A DNA stretch of 64,000 nucleotides, taken from positions 1 through 64,000 of the forward strand of contig CAZTDP010000003.1 in the NCBI GenBank assembly GCA_964612565.1, in the 5' to 3' direction. Positions 43,853-54,276 of this stretch are shown one piece after another. The notes below the pieces were generated by a model that ran no database searches, was not told the DNA's origin, and worked only from the letters and a program-made list of their open reading frames with translations. Source of the stretch: CAZTDP01 sp964612565 (GTDB taxonomy: Bacteria > Patescibacteriota > WWE3 > UBA101185 > UBA10185). The translations under genes and the position numbers were made by a program. The stretch's first letter is position 1; every line of letters starts with the position of its first letter.

Positions 43853-46417
43853 TTACTCGTTTTCTACTTCAAGTTCTTCGGCTATAACGGCCACCGAAAT
43901 AAGCGTGTCCGATCCATCCAGCTTTATTAACCTTACACCTTGTGTTGCACGTCCAAGTGTAGGAATTTGTTTAGAGGCAAGTCTTAGTATTTTTCCGTCT
44001 GATGTGGCTAAAAGCAGATCTGATTTTATTTCGGTATTTAACTCACGTGCTGTGACCAAATGGCCGGTTTTATCAGTTACTTTGTACGTTAAAATTCCGG
44101 ATCCGGCACGGTTTTGAACCTTGTACTCGTTGATCGGTGTTTGTTTTCCATAGCCTTTATTGGAAACAACCAGCAAGTGAATTTTTTTCTCACCTTTGGG
44201 TATTATGACAGTACCAACAACTTTATCCGGAGACTTTGAAAGTCTAATTCCGGTTACTCCGGCCGCTGCTCTGCCCATATCTCTGACATCTGTTTCGCCA
44301 AATCTTATTGATTGACCGTTTGATGTTGTTACTAAAATATCATCCGTTCCGGATGTTAGCCCTGCAAACACCAGATTGTCTTCGTTCGAAAGTTTAATGG
44401 CCAAAATTCCCGAAGATCTAATGTTGGAAAACTCTTTCATACTTGTTCTTTTAACAACACCTTTTTCGGTGACAAAAAAGACAAAGCCTTTTTCCTCAGA
44501 CATTACTTCGCCCGTCAGCGCCAAAAATGCCTCTACTCTTTCGTTTTGAGAGGTGCTTAAAAAGTTTACTAACGGCGTGCCTTTTGCTTGTCTTGATGAT
44601 TCGGGTATGTCCCAAATTCTCATTTTGTAAACTTTTCCGGTGTTTGTAAAGAATAATGCCCAGTCATGCGTTGAGCAGGCCTTTATTGTTGCGATTGTGT
44701 CTTCGTCTTTTAATCCTTGGCCGACTACACCTTTTCCGCCGCGGCCTTGTTTGCGGTATGTATCTTCTTTAAGTCTTTTTATGTAACCGCTTTCGCTGAT
44801 TGTTACAATACAAGGTTCGTCTACGATTAAATCCTCGTCAGAAAGTTCGCCCACCTTACCTTTAATTACCTTGGTCATTCTTGCGTCGCCATACTTTTCT
44901 TTAAGTTGAGCTAATTCTTTTTGGACTGTTTCAATAATCCTTGTTGGCGATGCTATTAGATCTTCATAATCCTTTATAGTTTCGACAATTTGCTTTAACT
45001 CATCCTCTATCTTTTGTCTTTCTAAAGCGGCAAGACGCCTTAACTGCATATCAAGAATTGCTTGAGCTTGAATTTCGGAGAGCCCAAATTTTTTTATTAA
45101 GCCTTCTTTTGCCGTATCTGCGTCTTTGCTTTTTCTAATAAGGTTAATTACTTCGTCCAAGTTATCGAGCGCTATCTTAAGGCCCAAGAGTATATGTTCT
45201 CTTTCCTTAGCTTTTTTGAGTAAATATATTGTTCTATTAATGACTATTTGTTGTCTGTGCTTGATAAACTCAGTTAGAATCATTTTTAGGGTCATGAGTT
45301 TTGGTTCGCTATCCAAAAGAGCAACCATGTTTGCGTTAAAGGTGCTTTGAAGTTGAGTATATTTGTATAGTTGGTTTTGAATTTTCTTTACTACGGCGTC
45401 CCTCTTTAGTTCAATAACAATTCTTATACCCTGTTTGTTTGATTCATCACGAAGGTCGTATATTCCGTCAATTTTTTTGTCTTTAACCAAATCAGCAATC
45501 TTGGCTATCAATGTGGCCTTGTTGATCATGTAAGGAATTTCGGTTACGACAAGTTTAATTTTGTCTCCTTTTCCTTCTTCAACATCCATTTTTGCGCGGG
45601 TCACTACCCTTCCCTTCCCCGTTGCATACATCTGTATTATTTCTTTTTGATCGTAAATTGTGCCGCCTGTTGGGAAATCAGGACCCTTTATGTGTTGAAC
45701 AAGATCTTCTACGGTTGCGCTTGATGAAAAATCTACTTTTGCAATTTTAAGCTCGGCATCTTTGGCCGGCTTTTCGCCAATGTTTTCGGCTTTTTCGATC
45801 ATCAAATTTACTCCGTCTATAACTTCACTCAGGTTATGCGGCGGTATGTTTGTGGCCATTCCCACGGCAATTCCTGCCGCGCCATTTAGTAATATGTTGG
45901 GTAACAAGCTTGGAAGATATATGGGTTCGTAATTCTGTAGGTCGTTGTAAGCAAATCCCACTGTTTCTTTGTCAATATCGCTGTAAAGCTCTTCGGAAAT
46001 TTTCATTAATTTACATTCGGTGTACCTCATTGCTGCCGGTGGATCTCCGTCAATGGAACCAAAGTTACCTTGCGGGTGAACTAGCGGGTATCTAAGATTG
46101 AAATCTTGCCCCATTCTAACTAGTGCATCGTAAACGGATACATCTCCGTGCGGGTGGTATTTCTTTAAAACCTCTCCTACTACTGCAGCGCATTTGTGGA
46201 ACTTACTTGATGCCGACATTCCCTGATCTTGCATTGCGTAAATGATTCGTCTTTGCACGGGTTTTAAGCCGTCTCGTACGTCAGGCAGCGCTCGCGAGAC
46301 AATAACAGACATTGCGTAGTCTAAATACGCACTCTGCATTTCTGTAGAAATTTCCGAAGGTATTATTTGAAGATCGTCGTTTTCTTGCGATTTTAATTGA
46401 GTTATTTCGTCGGTCAT
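43853..46417 (-). CDS. gyrA: DNA gyrase subunit A
   Basis: 854 aa. The catalytic Tyr is in [10 protein letters not shown], the N-terminal gate in [18 protein letters not shown], and the GyrA box (KQGRGGKG) at the start of the C-terminal beta-pinwheel separates it from ParC. The position equal to E. coli Ser83 is Val ([10 protein letters not shown]). Promoter-like TAATAT lies 9 nt before the ATG. Confidence 0.95.
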   Translation of the reverse strand: MTDEITQLKSQENDDLQIIPSEISTEMQSAYLDYAMSVIVSRALPDVRDGLKPVQRRIIYAMQDQGMSASSKFHKCAAVVGEVLKKYHPHGDVSVYDALVRMGQDFNLRYPLVHPQGNFGSIDGDPPAAMRYTECKLMKISEELYSDIDKETVGFAYNDLQNYEPIYLPSLLPNILLNGAAGIAVGMATNIPPHNLSEVIDGVNLMIEKAENIGEKPAKDAELKIAKVDFSSSATVEDLVQHIKGPDFPTGGTIYDQKEIIQMYATGKGRVVTRAKMDVEEGKGDKIKLVVTEIPYMINKATLIAKIADLVKDKKIDGIYDLRDESNKQGIRIVIELKRDAVVKKIQNQLYKYTQLQSTFNANMVALLDSEPKLMTLKMILTEFIKHRQQIVINRTIYLLKKAKEREHILLGLKIALDNLDEVINLIRKSKDADTAKEGLIKKFGLSEIQAQAILDMQLRRLAALERQKIEDELKQIVETIKDYEDLIASPTRIIETVQKELAQLKEKYGDARMTKVIKGKVGELSDEDLIVDEPCIVTISESGYIKRLKEDTYRKQGRGGKGVVGQGLKDEDTIATIKACSTHDWALFFTNTGKVYKMRIWDIPESSRQAKGTPLVNFLSTSQNERVEAFLALTGEVMSEEKGFVFFVTEKGVVKRTSMKEFSNIRSSGILAIKLSNEDNLVFAGLTSGTDDILVTTSNGQSIRFGETDVRDMGRAAAGVTGIRLSKSPDKVVGTVIIPKGEKKIHLLVVSNKGYGKQTPINEYKVQNRAGSGILTYKVTDKTGHLVTARELNTEIKSDLLLATSDGKILRLASKQIPTLGRATQGVRLIKLDGSDTLISVAVIAEELEVENE

Positions 46418-46478
46418 AACTTAGCAATATTAACACTTTTTAGCCGATGTTTCCAATGATTCTTTGATAGATTTTGCA

Positions 46479-46514
46479 CAAAAAATCCCCCGACACGGTG
46501 CCGGGGGATTAAAA
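46479..46514. terminator. bidirectional intrinsic terminator
   Basis: ATCCCCCG...CGGGGGAT stem (46485-46509) with A-run before and after, so each strand ends in a T-run. Terminates hppA on the minus strand. Confidence 0.9.
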
Positions 46515-46528
46515 AAACTTTGCACGTT

Positions 46529-48550
46529 TTAAAGACCGATTACGGCTAGGACCAAAGGTGCTATAAGAAGTGCAACAATTTGCGAGATCTTCATCATTGG
46601 GTTAAGTGCCGGACCTGCGGTGTCTTTTAACGGATCTCCTACAGTGTCTCCGACAACAGCGGCTTTATGTGTGTCACTGCCTTTTCCTCCAAAGTTTCCA
46701 TCCTCGATGTATTTTTTTGCATTATCCCAAGCTCCGCCTGTGTTACACATGAACAAAGCAAGACCTAAACCTACTGTAACTACCCCTGCCAAGTAGCCGC
46801 CCAGAGCTTCTGCTCCGAGTGTGCCTACTATAAAAGGTAATAAGATTACAATAGATGCAGGAAGTACCAACTCTTTTTGAGCTGCTGTGGTAACAATGTC
46901 TACTGCTTTTGAGTAGTCGGGCTTTGCTGTGCCTTCCATAATTCCGGGAATTTCTTTAAACTGTCTTCTAACTTCTTCGACAACTTGGAATGCTGCTCTA
47001 CCTACGGATCCGATTAGTCTTGAGCTAAACAAAAAAGGCAGGGCGCTTCCGATTAATGCTCCCACAAAGACTTTTGGATTTGAGATGTTTATTGCTTGAA
47101 GTCCTGTTATCTCAAAGTATGTTGCAAACAAGGAAGTTGCGGCTAATGCGGCCGATCCTACGGCAAAACCTTTTGTCAAAGCTTTTGTTGTGTTTCCAAC
47201 GGCATCGAGAGCGTTTGTAATTTCTGCGGCTTTTCCTTCGATTCCTGCCATTTCAACCATGCCCTGAGCGTTGTCAGATATAGGTCCAAATGTATCTAAG
47301 GCCATAATCATTCCTGTGGTTCCAAGCATTCCCATTCCTGCTAATGCAACGCCATAAAATCCTAATATTGAATATCCCACAAAAATTGATGCGGCAATTA
47401 TAATAACAAGCACAAATGTCGACTCCATACCGTATGCGAGTCCGGATATTAAATTTGTCCCTGCGCCTGTTTTTGAAGCTTCTGCAATTCCTCTTATAGG
47501 TGCTTGTCCCGGGCCTGTGTAATATTTAGTTACAAACAGAATTGCAACCATAGCTAAAACTCCGGCTAATGTGGCAAGAGCGTAGCTAAAGTTTGAAAGT
47601 AAAAGTCCTATTCCTACAAATAGTACCGAAGCAATTCCGGCCGAAGCAAAAAATCCTCTCATTAAAACGTTTAACGCATCTTCAGAATCACTTTTTGCTT
47701 TAACAAAGAATGTACCCAAAATGGATGAAACAATTGCTGCAGCAGCAACTAGTAGTGGGTATATCATGCCCTTGATTCCAAAAGTAGCTCCTCCCAAAAT
47801 CATTGAAGCTACAATGGTTAATGAGTAAGACTCAAAGACGTCAGCTGCCATTCCTGCGCAATCGCCTACGTTATCCCCGACATTATCTGCGATTGTAGCG
47901 GGATTTCGTGGATCGTCCTCGGGTATTCCCTTTTCTACTTTACCTACAAGGTCAGCACCAACATCGGCTGCTTTTGTAAAAATTCCGCCTCCGACCCTCA
48001 TAAATAAGGCTAAAAGTGCTGCACCAAAACCGTATCCTACTAAAAGTTTGTTGGCCTGTGCAACTACAACTTTTGAACCTTCTATATTAAAAGTTAGATA
48101 CGCCCAAGTGTAGATGGCTGAAACGGCAAGTAAACCGAGAGCTACGACCAACATTCCGTTTACCGCGCCTGCCCCAAAGGAAGTTTGTAGAGCGGCATCT
48201 AGTCCTTTTTGTGCGCTGTTAGCTGTTCTAACATTGGCTTTAACGGCAATCCACATTCCTGCGTAGCCGATAAAAGCACTAAAGATTGCTCCTAAAATAA
48301 AGGCCAGGGCAACTCCTACGCCTAAAGTTAATGAAATAATTACGACAAGGGCAATTATAATAGGTAAAATTACCTTAAACTGTCTTTGCAAATATGCCAT
48401 AGCGCCGTCACTTACTGCTTTTGCTATTTCTTTAAGCTTATCGCTTCCTTCATCTTCTTTAAGAACTCGTTTAACAAGAATATAGCTATATGCGAGTGCG
48501 ATTGCCGCGGCAATGGGACCTGTATACAGAACCAGATTTTCTAAGTTCAT
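46529..48550 (-). CDS. hppA: membrane-bound pyrophosphatase, H+-pumping
   Basis: 673 aa with about 16 membrane helices. Couples pyrophosphate hydrolysis to cation export. Substrate motifs include DVGADLVGKVEKGIPEDDPRN and DNVGDNVGDCAGM, and the C-terminal DTVGDPLKDTAGPALN. The segment GNTTKALTKG has Lys and Thr at the positions that mark K+-independent proton pumps (K+-dependent forms have Ala and Gly there). It has AAGGAGT before the ATG and a TTGATA-16-TATAAT promoter. Confidence 0.96.
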   Translation of the reverse strand: MNLENLVLYTGPIAAAIALAYSYILVKRVLKEDEGSDKLKEIAKAVSDGAMAYLQRQFKVILPIIIALVVIISLTLGVGVALAFILGAIFSAFIGYAGMWIAVKANVRTANSAQKGLDAALQTSFGAGAVNGMLVVALGLLAVSAIYTWAYLTFNIEGSKVVVAQANKLLVGYGFGAALLALFMRVGGGIFTKAADVGADLVGKVEKGIPEDDPRNPATIADNVGDNVGDCAGMAADVFESYSLTIVASMILGGATFGIKGMIYPLLVAAAAIVSSILGTFFVKAKSDSEDALNVLMRGFFASAGIASVLFVGIGLLLSNFSYALATLAGVLAMVAILFVTKYYTGPGQAPIRGIAEASKTGAGTNLISGLAYGMESTFVLVIIIAASIFVGYSILGFYGVALAGMGMLGTTGMIMALDTFGPISDNAQGMVEMAGIEGKAAEITNALDAVGNTTKALTKGFAVGSAALAATSLFATYFEITGLQAINISNPKVFVGALIGSALPFLFSSRLIGSVGRAAFQVVEEVRRQFKEIPGIMEGTAKPDYSKAVDIVTTAAQKELVLPASIVILLPFIVGTLGAEALGGYLAGVVTVGLGLALFMCNTGGAWDNAKKYIEDGNFGGKGSDTHKAAVVGDTVGDPLKDTAGPALNPMMKISQIVALLIAPLVLAVIGL

Positions 48551-48598
48551 TATGACTCCTTTGATTTTTAAAACTAATTACACACTAGAATAGTTGAT

Positions 48599-48626
48599 AT
48601 TATAGTAGATTAGGGCAATTTATCAA
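48599..48626 (-). promoter_or_regulatory. hppA promoter
   Basis: TTGATA (48626-48621), 16 nt, TATAAT (48604-48599). Leader of about 40 nt. Confidence 0.8.
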
Positions 48627-48633
48627 TGAAGTG

Positions 48634-48674
48634 AAAAAAATGGGAGATCGGCCGTTGTAGTGGTTAATCTCCCA
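48634..48674 (-). terminator. intrinsic terminator
   Basis: TGGGAGAT (48674-48667 on the minus strand) pairs with ATCTCCCA (48648-48641), then TTTTTTT. Ends the 49026/48682 gene pair, directly upstream of the hppA promoter. Confidence 0.92.
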
Positions 48675-48681
48675 AAGCAAT

Positions 48682-49023
48682 TCAAAAGTCTTCTACAGTC
48701 ACGGTCATACGTCCTGACGCACCATTCGCGGCCACATTAATTATCCCGTGAATTTGGCTGATGGGCAGGCAACCGGGGTATAATTGATTTTCCTCAAGAA
48801 CGTGGAAGATACGCCCGATGTTATAGCACCCAAGCGGCTCGACCTCACCGTGTGTTACGTACAAAATCATCGGGTTTTTTTCGTCGAACAACGTTACTGT
48901 TTTTTCGTCTTCTTCGTTGTCCGGTTGAACAATCACCTCCAAGGCAACGGTCACAGCTAGTGTGCGGTTGAAAGTTCTTTTTCCCACTTTGGCTGTAACT
49001 GCCCTCAAAGTAAACTTGTGCAT
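48682..49023 (-). CDS. unrecognised small protein, 113 aa
   Basis: Not recognised. Beta-rich and soluble (MHKFTLRAVTAKVGKRTFNRTL...RMTVTVEDF). GGGAGA precedes the ATG. Second gene of a two-gene unit, 2 nt behind its partner, ending at a strong terminator. Codon use resembles the other orphan units. Confidence 0.6.
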   Translation of the reverse strand: MHKFTLRAVTAKVGKRTFNRTLAVTVALEVIVQPDNEEDEKTVTLFDEKNPMILYVTHGEVEPLGCYNIGRIFHVLEENQLYPGCLPISQIHGIINVAANGASGRMTVTVEDF

Positions 49024-49025
49024 GG

Positions 49026-49340
49026 TTATCTCCCTTTCTTCATAAAATCCTTAAAGGTTTGATCTTGCTTCATCGCAGCAGCAACTGCGCTTGCAAGTTT
49101 AGTGGTTTCGTTTTTCCCCAGGCTAATGCCTGATTTTTTCATCTCGGCAATTAATACTTTTTCAAATGCAGGATGAAACTCAGGTTTCTTTCCGGTCTGT
49201 ATATAAACCCCGAGCCTTCTTTCGAAGATTTTACCGCCCCCAAAAGTAATGCTTGTTTGGGCCGTAACCGCAATACGCCCGGTCTTTTTGTCGGTACTAA
49301 CAATTCCGACCTCTTTAACGTCGACCTTGACAACAACCAT
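49026..49340 (-). CDS. unrecognised small protein, 104 aa
   Basis: Not recognised. Begins with strands (MVVVKVDVKEVGIVSTDKK) and ends in a Lys-rich helix (AAAMKQDQTFKDFMKKGR). AAGGAGAGG precedes the ATG. Co-transcribed with the 113-aa gene. Confidence 0.6.
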   Translation of the reverse strand: MVVVKVDVKEVGIVSTDKKTGRIAVTAQTSITFGGGKIFERRLGVYIQTGKKPEFHPAFEKVLIAEMKKSGISLGKNETTKLASAVAAAMKQDQTFKDFMKKGR

Positions 49341-49377
49341 ACCCCTCTCCTTTTAAGCGAAAGATTAATCTGGTCGA

Positions 49378-49406
49378 AATATACTATAAGACCTGAAAAT
49401 AAGCAA
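49378..49406 (-). promoter_or_regulatory. promoter of the 104/113-aa pair
   Basis: TTGCTT (49406-49401), 17 nt, TATATT (49383-49378). Confidence 0.55.
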
Positions 49407-49438
49407 AAGATACTTGGAATTAGTGACAAGTAAAAACG

Positions 49439-51418
49439 TTAAGTAACGTCTATATTAGCTTCTTTAGCGTGTGTTTGAATAAATCTTTTCCTCGGAGCAA
49501 CCTCTTCTCCCATAAGCATGGTAAAAACTTCATCTGCTTTGGATGCATCGTCAATTTTAATTTGTTTAAGTCTACGGGTCGTAGGATCCATAGTTGTTTC
49601 CCAAAGTTCGTCGGCATTCATTTCTCCTAAACCTTTAAACCTTTGAATAACTGCCTTTTGACCTTCGGGTAACTTTAAAAACTTTTCTCTGTCCGAGTCG
49701 TCAAACAAGTATCTCTTTTCTTTACCCCACACTGCTTTGTACAAAGGCGGCACTGCTACATAAATGTGACCGTCTTGAATTAGTTCAGGCATGTGTCTGT
49801 AAAAGAAGGTTAAATACAAAGCCACAATATGTTGACCGTCCACATCGGCATCTGACATTAGTATGACTTTTGAATAGCGTATCTTAGCCGGATTGTATTG
49901 TTCGCCTATTCCCGTGCCAATGGCCACAATAAGCATTTTAAATTTGTCAGAATCAACGACTTTATCTAATCGGGCACGCTCGGTGTTTAAGATCTTTCCA
50001 AAAATAGGCAAAATTGCTTGATACTCTCGATTTCGGCCTTGTTTAGCTGAACCACCCGCTGAATCTCCTTCGACAATAAATATTTCGGTCTTTGAAGGAT
50101 CTTTTCTACTGCAATCGGCAAGTTTTCCCGGTAGGACTCCCCCACCCTCTAAGGCTGTCTTTCTAATAACTGTGTCACGCGCAGCTTTTGCCGCCATTCT
50201 TGCTTTTAATGCCAAAATGTTCTTTCCAATTATTGCCTGGGCATCTTTTGGATTTTCATTAAAAAATGTTTCTAACGTGTCTTTAACTACTGACTCAACG
50301 GCATTTCTTACGTTTGTGTTTCCCAACTTTGCTTTTGTCTGACCCTCAAATTGCAGATCAGCTGAATCTAAAGAAACGGAAATTACTGCTGTTAAGCCTT
50401 CGCGTAAATCATCGCCGGACAGGTTTTGATCCTTTTCTTTTAGTAGTCCTGTTTTACGAGCGTAGTCGTTAACACACTTTGTTAAGGCGCTTCTAAATCC
50501 TGTTAAATGTGTCCCACCTTCGGAGTTTTTAAGGTGATTTGCAAATGTTAAAACGTTTTCGGTGAAAGAGTCGTTATATTGCAAAGCTACCTCAACAGCC
50601 ACATCGTCATAGTCTTTTTTTGCGTAAAAAATGTTGGGGTTTAAAACAACTTTGTTTCGATTTAAAGCTTTAAGATAAGCTTTTACACCGCCCTCAAAGT
50701 AAAAGGAATACTGCTGGTCTGTTCTGTTGTCGATAAGTTCGAATTTTATTCCTGCTGTAAGGTAGGCGTATTCTCGAAGCTGATTAATATAGTGTTTAAA
50801 GTCAAAAACAATTGTTTCAAAAATCGTGTCGTCCGGCATAAACTCAACTACCGTACCGGTATCGTAATTCCAGTTTTTCATATCTATGTTCCAGTCGACA
50901 CCTTTTAGTTTTGAAATTTTTTCGGCTTTGGATAGATCAATTTTTTCTACAGGTCTAACGGGATGTCCACCGTTTTCATATTCTTGTAAAACAACCTCGT
51001 CGCCTCTTTTAACCATGACCCTGCACCACTTTGATAAGGCATTGACAACAGATGAGCCGACACCGTGCAAACCGCTCGAAACTTTGTATCCACCACCACC
51101 GAACTTTCCTCCGGCGTGAAGTTTTGTAAATGCAAGTTCCAGGGCACTGACGCCGTAGCCTTTTTTAACATCGTAAGGAATTCCTCGTCCGTTATCATAA
51201 ATAATGACAGAACCGTCTTTATTGAATTGAAGTTTAACGTGATTGCAGTAACCGGCAATTGCCTCATCCATAGAGTTGTTTACAATTTCAGTTACTAAAT
51301 GATGAAGACCTTCCTGGCCTGTGGAACCAATATACATACCGGGCCTTTTTCTAACAGGCTCGAGTCCTTCTAAGACTTGTATTTGGTCTGAACTGTAGTT
51401 ATCAAATTTGTTGGCCAT
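49439..51418 (-). CDS. gyrB: DNA gyrase subunit B
   Basis: 659 aa. GHKL ATPase (EIVNNSMDEAIAGY; IYDNGRGIPYD; GLHGVGSSVVNALS), transducer, then the Toprim (EGDSAGGSAKQGR; MSDADVDGQH) and C-terminal RFKGLGEMNADELWETTMDP. TAACAT ends 9 nt before the ATG. Separated from gyrA by hppA and two small genes, an uncommon order. Confidence 0.95.
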   Translation of the reverse strand: MANKFDNYSSDQIQVLEGLEPVRKRPGMYIGSTGQEGLHHLVTEIVNNSMDEAIAGYCNHVKLQFNKDGSVIIYDNGRGIPYDVKKGYGVSALELAFTKLHAGGKFGGGGYKVSSGLHGVGSSVVNALSKWCRVMVKRGDEVVLQEYENGGHPVRPVEKIDLSKAEKISKLKGVDWNIDMKNWNYDTGTVVEFMPDDTIFETIVFDFKHYINQLREYAYLTAGIKFELIDNRTDQQYSFYFEGGVKAYLKALNRNKVVLNPNIFYAKKDYDDVAVEVALQYNDSFTENVLTFANHLKNSEGGTHLTGFRSALTKCVNDYARKTGLLKEKDQNLSGDDLREGLTAVISVSLDSADLQFEGQTKAKLGNTNVRNAVESVVKDTLETFFNENPKDAQAIIGKNILALKARMAAKAARDTVIRKTALEGGGVLPGKLADCSRKDPSKTEIFIVEGDSAGGSAKQGRNREYQAILPIFGKILNTERARLDKVVDSDKFKMLIVAIGTGIGEQYNPAKIRYSKVILMSDADVDGQHIVALYLTFFYRHMPELIQDGHIYVAVPPLYKAVWGKEKRYLFDDSDREKFLKLPEGQKAVIQRFKGLGEMNADELWETTMDPTTRRLKQIKIDDASKADEVFTMLMGEEVAPRKRFIQTHAKEANIDVT

Positions 51419-51609
51419 AGCGTAAAAATGTTACCACGTTTAAACAAAGTGTCATAATCACTCGTCGGTTAATGAAAACTCCGCAGAATTTTCATTCTTT
51501 GCGGGCGAGGCTTTGTTTTACCCCGGGTCAGATGATCAAAATCTTTCCCGCTTCGCAAATAACCCTATCATTGTATCTTAATTGAAGAGTTAGTTCAAGG
51601 TCAAAGTGT

Positions 51610-52257
51610 CTATATATTAAGCAAAAGTGCTTCAACCGAAAGTTTTGTGTTTGTGTTTGTTTCGGTCAAACTTTCTTTGACTTCGGTCAACAAATCTGCG
51701 GCTGCGCAATGTTGCGTAAAGGTTTTACTGCTTCTAAGCTGCCTAAGCCAGTTTTCTAAAACTTCAATAATTTCATCCTTTTCAAGAACGGTTAATTTTT
51801 CGGCGTATTCAAATTTTTTTGTGTCGCCAAGGCTTAATAACTCATCAATTGAAATAAAGGTTGTATCTTCAATTTCTTCTGAACGGGGGTGTTTCACAAT
51901 AATTTTTGCGCATCGTGACACTACTGTTTCGAGGAGTGAATTTTCGGTTTTTGATAGTAAAAATATTTGCCCGTACTTTGGCGGCTCTTCCAAAATTTTT
52001 AAAAGCGCGTTTTGAGCTTCGGTTGTTAATAATTCTGCCTGTGTGAAAATAACTATTTTGGTTTTGGATTGCAGGGGTTTTTCTTGTAAAAACTTTTTAA
52101 CCTTTCGAGCAACATCAATTCCAATGGATTTTTTTTCACTACTCTTCTCCACCACAACTTTATCCGGACTTTCCGTTAAATTTACGTCGTACTTCTCTTT
52201 AAGAAGGTTTATGCGGTCTTGTTTTGTTCCTCCGTATATCAAAAATGGTTTACCCAT
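51610..52257 (-). CDS. holB: DNA polymerase III subunit delta'
   Basis: 215 aa from ATG 52257. Clamp-loader-like, with SKTKIVIFTQAELLTTEAQNALLKILEEPP and the SRC motif (VVSRCAKI); no Walker A, as expected for delta'. Shorter than E. coli HolB, lacking much of the collar domain. The frame opens at 52314, but TATAAT ends 6 nt before 52257. Confidence 0.85.
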   Translation of the reverse strand: MGKPFLIYGGTKQDRINLLKEKYDVNLTESPDKVVVEKSSEKKSIGIDVARKVKKFLQEKPLQSKTKIVIFTQAELLTTEAQNALLKILEEPPKYGQIFLLSKTENSLLETVVSRCAKIIVKHPRSEEIEDTTFISIDELLSLGDTKKFEYAEKLTVLEKDEIIEVLENWLRQLRSSKTFTQHCAAADLLTEVKESLTETNTNTKLSVEALLLNI

Positions 52258-52338
52258 AAATTTATTATACTTCACGAAACGCATATTGTTTTTGGGCTGC
52301 CAAGTTGTTACCATTAATAAAGTAATACTAGCTGCCCT

Positions 52339-54102
52339 ATGTTCAAAACTGATGTAATTAAAACAGTTGCAGATATTTTATACGAAAAAAAGCTGATAAA
52401 TTCGGATCAGCTGGCTGCAATAAAGTTTGAAAATGTTAATACAGGAAAAAGTATCGAACAGATCGTTAAAGATCGTGGGTACGTTTCTCCCGAAGATTAC
52501 GCCGACGCTTTAGGTGCTGTTTACGGTATCGATTTTGTAGCTCTAAATATAGAGCAGCTCGACCAAAGTTTACTTGATCTTGTCCCTTTAAATGTTGCTA
52601 AAAAATACAAATTTGTCCCATTTGAACTAAAAGATAATAAACTGGCTTTGGCTATGGTAGATCCTTTGGATCTCCAAACTATAGATTTTATCGAGCGTAA
52701 AACCGGCTACAAAGTTATTCCTTATATAACGACCGAAAAGACCATTGAAAAGGTTTTGGAGGAGCAAAAAGGTAAGGAGCTTGGTGAAGAAATCTCGGCG
52801 GCACTTCAAGAAATTTCACAAACAACTTTAAAAATTGAAGAAAGCAGCGGTGAGTTAACTGACGCCACAATAAGAGATGCTCCAATTGCAAGGATTGTGA
52901 GCATGATACTTGAAACCGCTGTTAAAACCGGCGCTTCAGACATTCATATTGAGCCTGGCGAAGATGGCTCCAGACTTAGATACAGAATTGACGGTATTTT
53001 GGAAGAAAAACGAAAACTTCCAAAAGAAATGCACGACTCCGTGATTGCACGTATAAAGATTTTGGCCTCAATGAAGATCGACGAAAAAAGAATTCCTCAA
53101 GACGGACGATTTAAGGTTCAGGTTGGCAAAACAGAAACTGACTTGAGAATTTCAACACTTCCTACTATTTACGGTGAAAAGGTCGTTATAAGACTTTTGC
53201 AGGAAGAAGGCACTGTTTTCACATATCAAGATTTGGGTATGAGGGGTTTAACCTTAAGACGTTTTGAAGAATCTACCCTTAAACCAAACGGCATGATATT
53301 AGTCACAGGCCCTACCGGTTCAGGTAAAACAGTTACACTGGCCGCTGCCCTTAATAAATTGAATACCGTGCGTGTAAATATAGTTACACTCGAGGATCCC
53401 GTTGAAATTAGGGTTGAGGGTGTTAATCAAGTTCAGGTAAATCCTCAAGCAGGATTAACGTTTGCCGACGGATTACGTTCCTTCTTAAGGCAGGATCCAA
53501 ACATTATCATGGTCGGCGAAGTCAGAGACGGTGAAACAGCAGAACTAGCAGTACACGCTGCTTTAACGGGCCATTTGGTTCTTTCCACTTTACATACAAA
53601 CTCGGCCGCAGGCGCTCTCCCACGTTTATTGGATATGGGTGTTGAAAACTTTTTACTTTCCTCAACTGTTAATGCCATATTAGCTCAGCGACTTGTTAGA
53701 AAAATTTGTCCGGACTGCGTTGAGCAATACGAACCGCCCGAAGAGATTCAAGAAAGTATTAGGGATGTTGTCGAAAAAATTGCCGAAAACAAAGCCCTGT
53801 TATCAAAAGATACTGATGTCGCCAAAACAGTTAAAAAAGTTACCGACCAGAAAAAGATAATGCTAAGCCGCGGAAAGGGCTGCCCCAAGTGCGGAAATGT
53901 CGGCTATAGAGGCAGACTTGGTATTTTTGAGTTGTTAACGATGGGAGAAGAGGTATCACGCCTGGTCTTAGAAAATGCCGCCACAACCCAAATACAGGAG
54001 GCAGCAATTAAAAATGGAATGATAACTCTTTTACAAGAGGGTTATTTGAGAGTTGTTGAAGGCACCACTACTCTTGAGGAAGTTATGAGGGTGGCAAAGT
54101 AG
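52339..54102 (+). CDS. pilB: type IV pilus assembly ATPase PilB
   Basis: 587 aa. N-terminal MshE/GspE-N domain (residues 1-130), then the motor: Walker A GPTGSGKTVTLAAAL, Asp box (GASDIHIEP), Walker B (IIMVGEVRDGETAE), His box (GHLVLSTLHTNSA) and the zinc tetracysteine (CPDCVEQ ... CPKCGNVGYRGR). Powers pilus extension. First gene of the pilus locus. Confidence 0.95.
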   Translation: MFKTDVIKTVADILYEKKLINSDQLAAIKFENVNTGKSIEQIVKDRGYVSPEDYADALGAVYGIDFVALNIEQLDQSLLDLVPLNVAKKYKFVPFELKDNKLALAMVDPLDLQTIDFIERKTGYKVIPYITTEKTIEKVLEEQKGKELGEEISAALQEISQTTLKIEESSGELTDATIRDAPIARIVSMILETAVKTGASDIHIEPGEDGSRLRYRIDGILEEKRKLPKEMHDSVIARIKILASMKIDEKRIPQDGRFKVQVGKTETDLRISTLPTIYGEKVVIRLLQEEGTVFTYQDLGMRGLTLRRFEESTLKPNGMILVTGPTGSGKTVTLAAALNKLNTVRVNIVTLEDPVEIRVEGVNQVQVNPQAGLTFADGLRSFLRQDPNIIMVGEVRDGETAELAVHAALTGHLVLSTLHTNSAAGALPRLLDMGVENFLLSSTVNAILAQRLVRKICPDCVEQYEPPEEIQESIRDVVEKIAENKALLSKDTDVAKTVKKVTDQKKIMLSRGKGCPKCGNVGYRGRLGIFELLTMGEEVSRLVLENAATTQIQEAAIKNGMITLLQEGYLRVVEGTTTLEEVMRVAK

Positions 54103-54178
54103 GGTTTTAAATTTTATGCTCAAGAGCGGTCCTCGACGAGTACGTCTGCGGAAGCTCATTCGCAAAAAATTTAAAACC
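54103..54178 (+). repeat. 13-bp inverted repeat behind pilB
   Basis: GGTTTTAAATTTT (54103-54115) and AAAATTTAAAACC (54166-54178) are perfect complements, starting at the pilB stop codon. No T-run follows. Confidence 0.75.
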
Positions 54179-54205
54179 ACATCAAGTTAGTTTAAGTTGA
54201 ATGAC

Positions 54206-54268
54206 TTAGTTATTATTTGAACCAGACCCCGCAACGAAGCGCGGACCTCTGTTGAGAAGAATAACTAA
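54206..54268 (+). repeat. 9-bp inverted repeat before pilT
   Basis: TTAGTTATT (54206-54214) and AATAACTAA (54260-54268) enclose a G+C-rich centre with CCGC/GCGG. Ends 8 nt before the pilT ATG. Confidence 0.6.
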
Positions 54269-54276
54269 TTAAATAT

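Noticed and set aside
52258..52314. Longer holB start at 52314
   Set aside because: TATAAT ends 6 nt before the ATG at 52257, and the family begins at MGKPFLIYGG.
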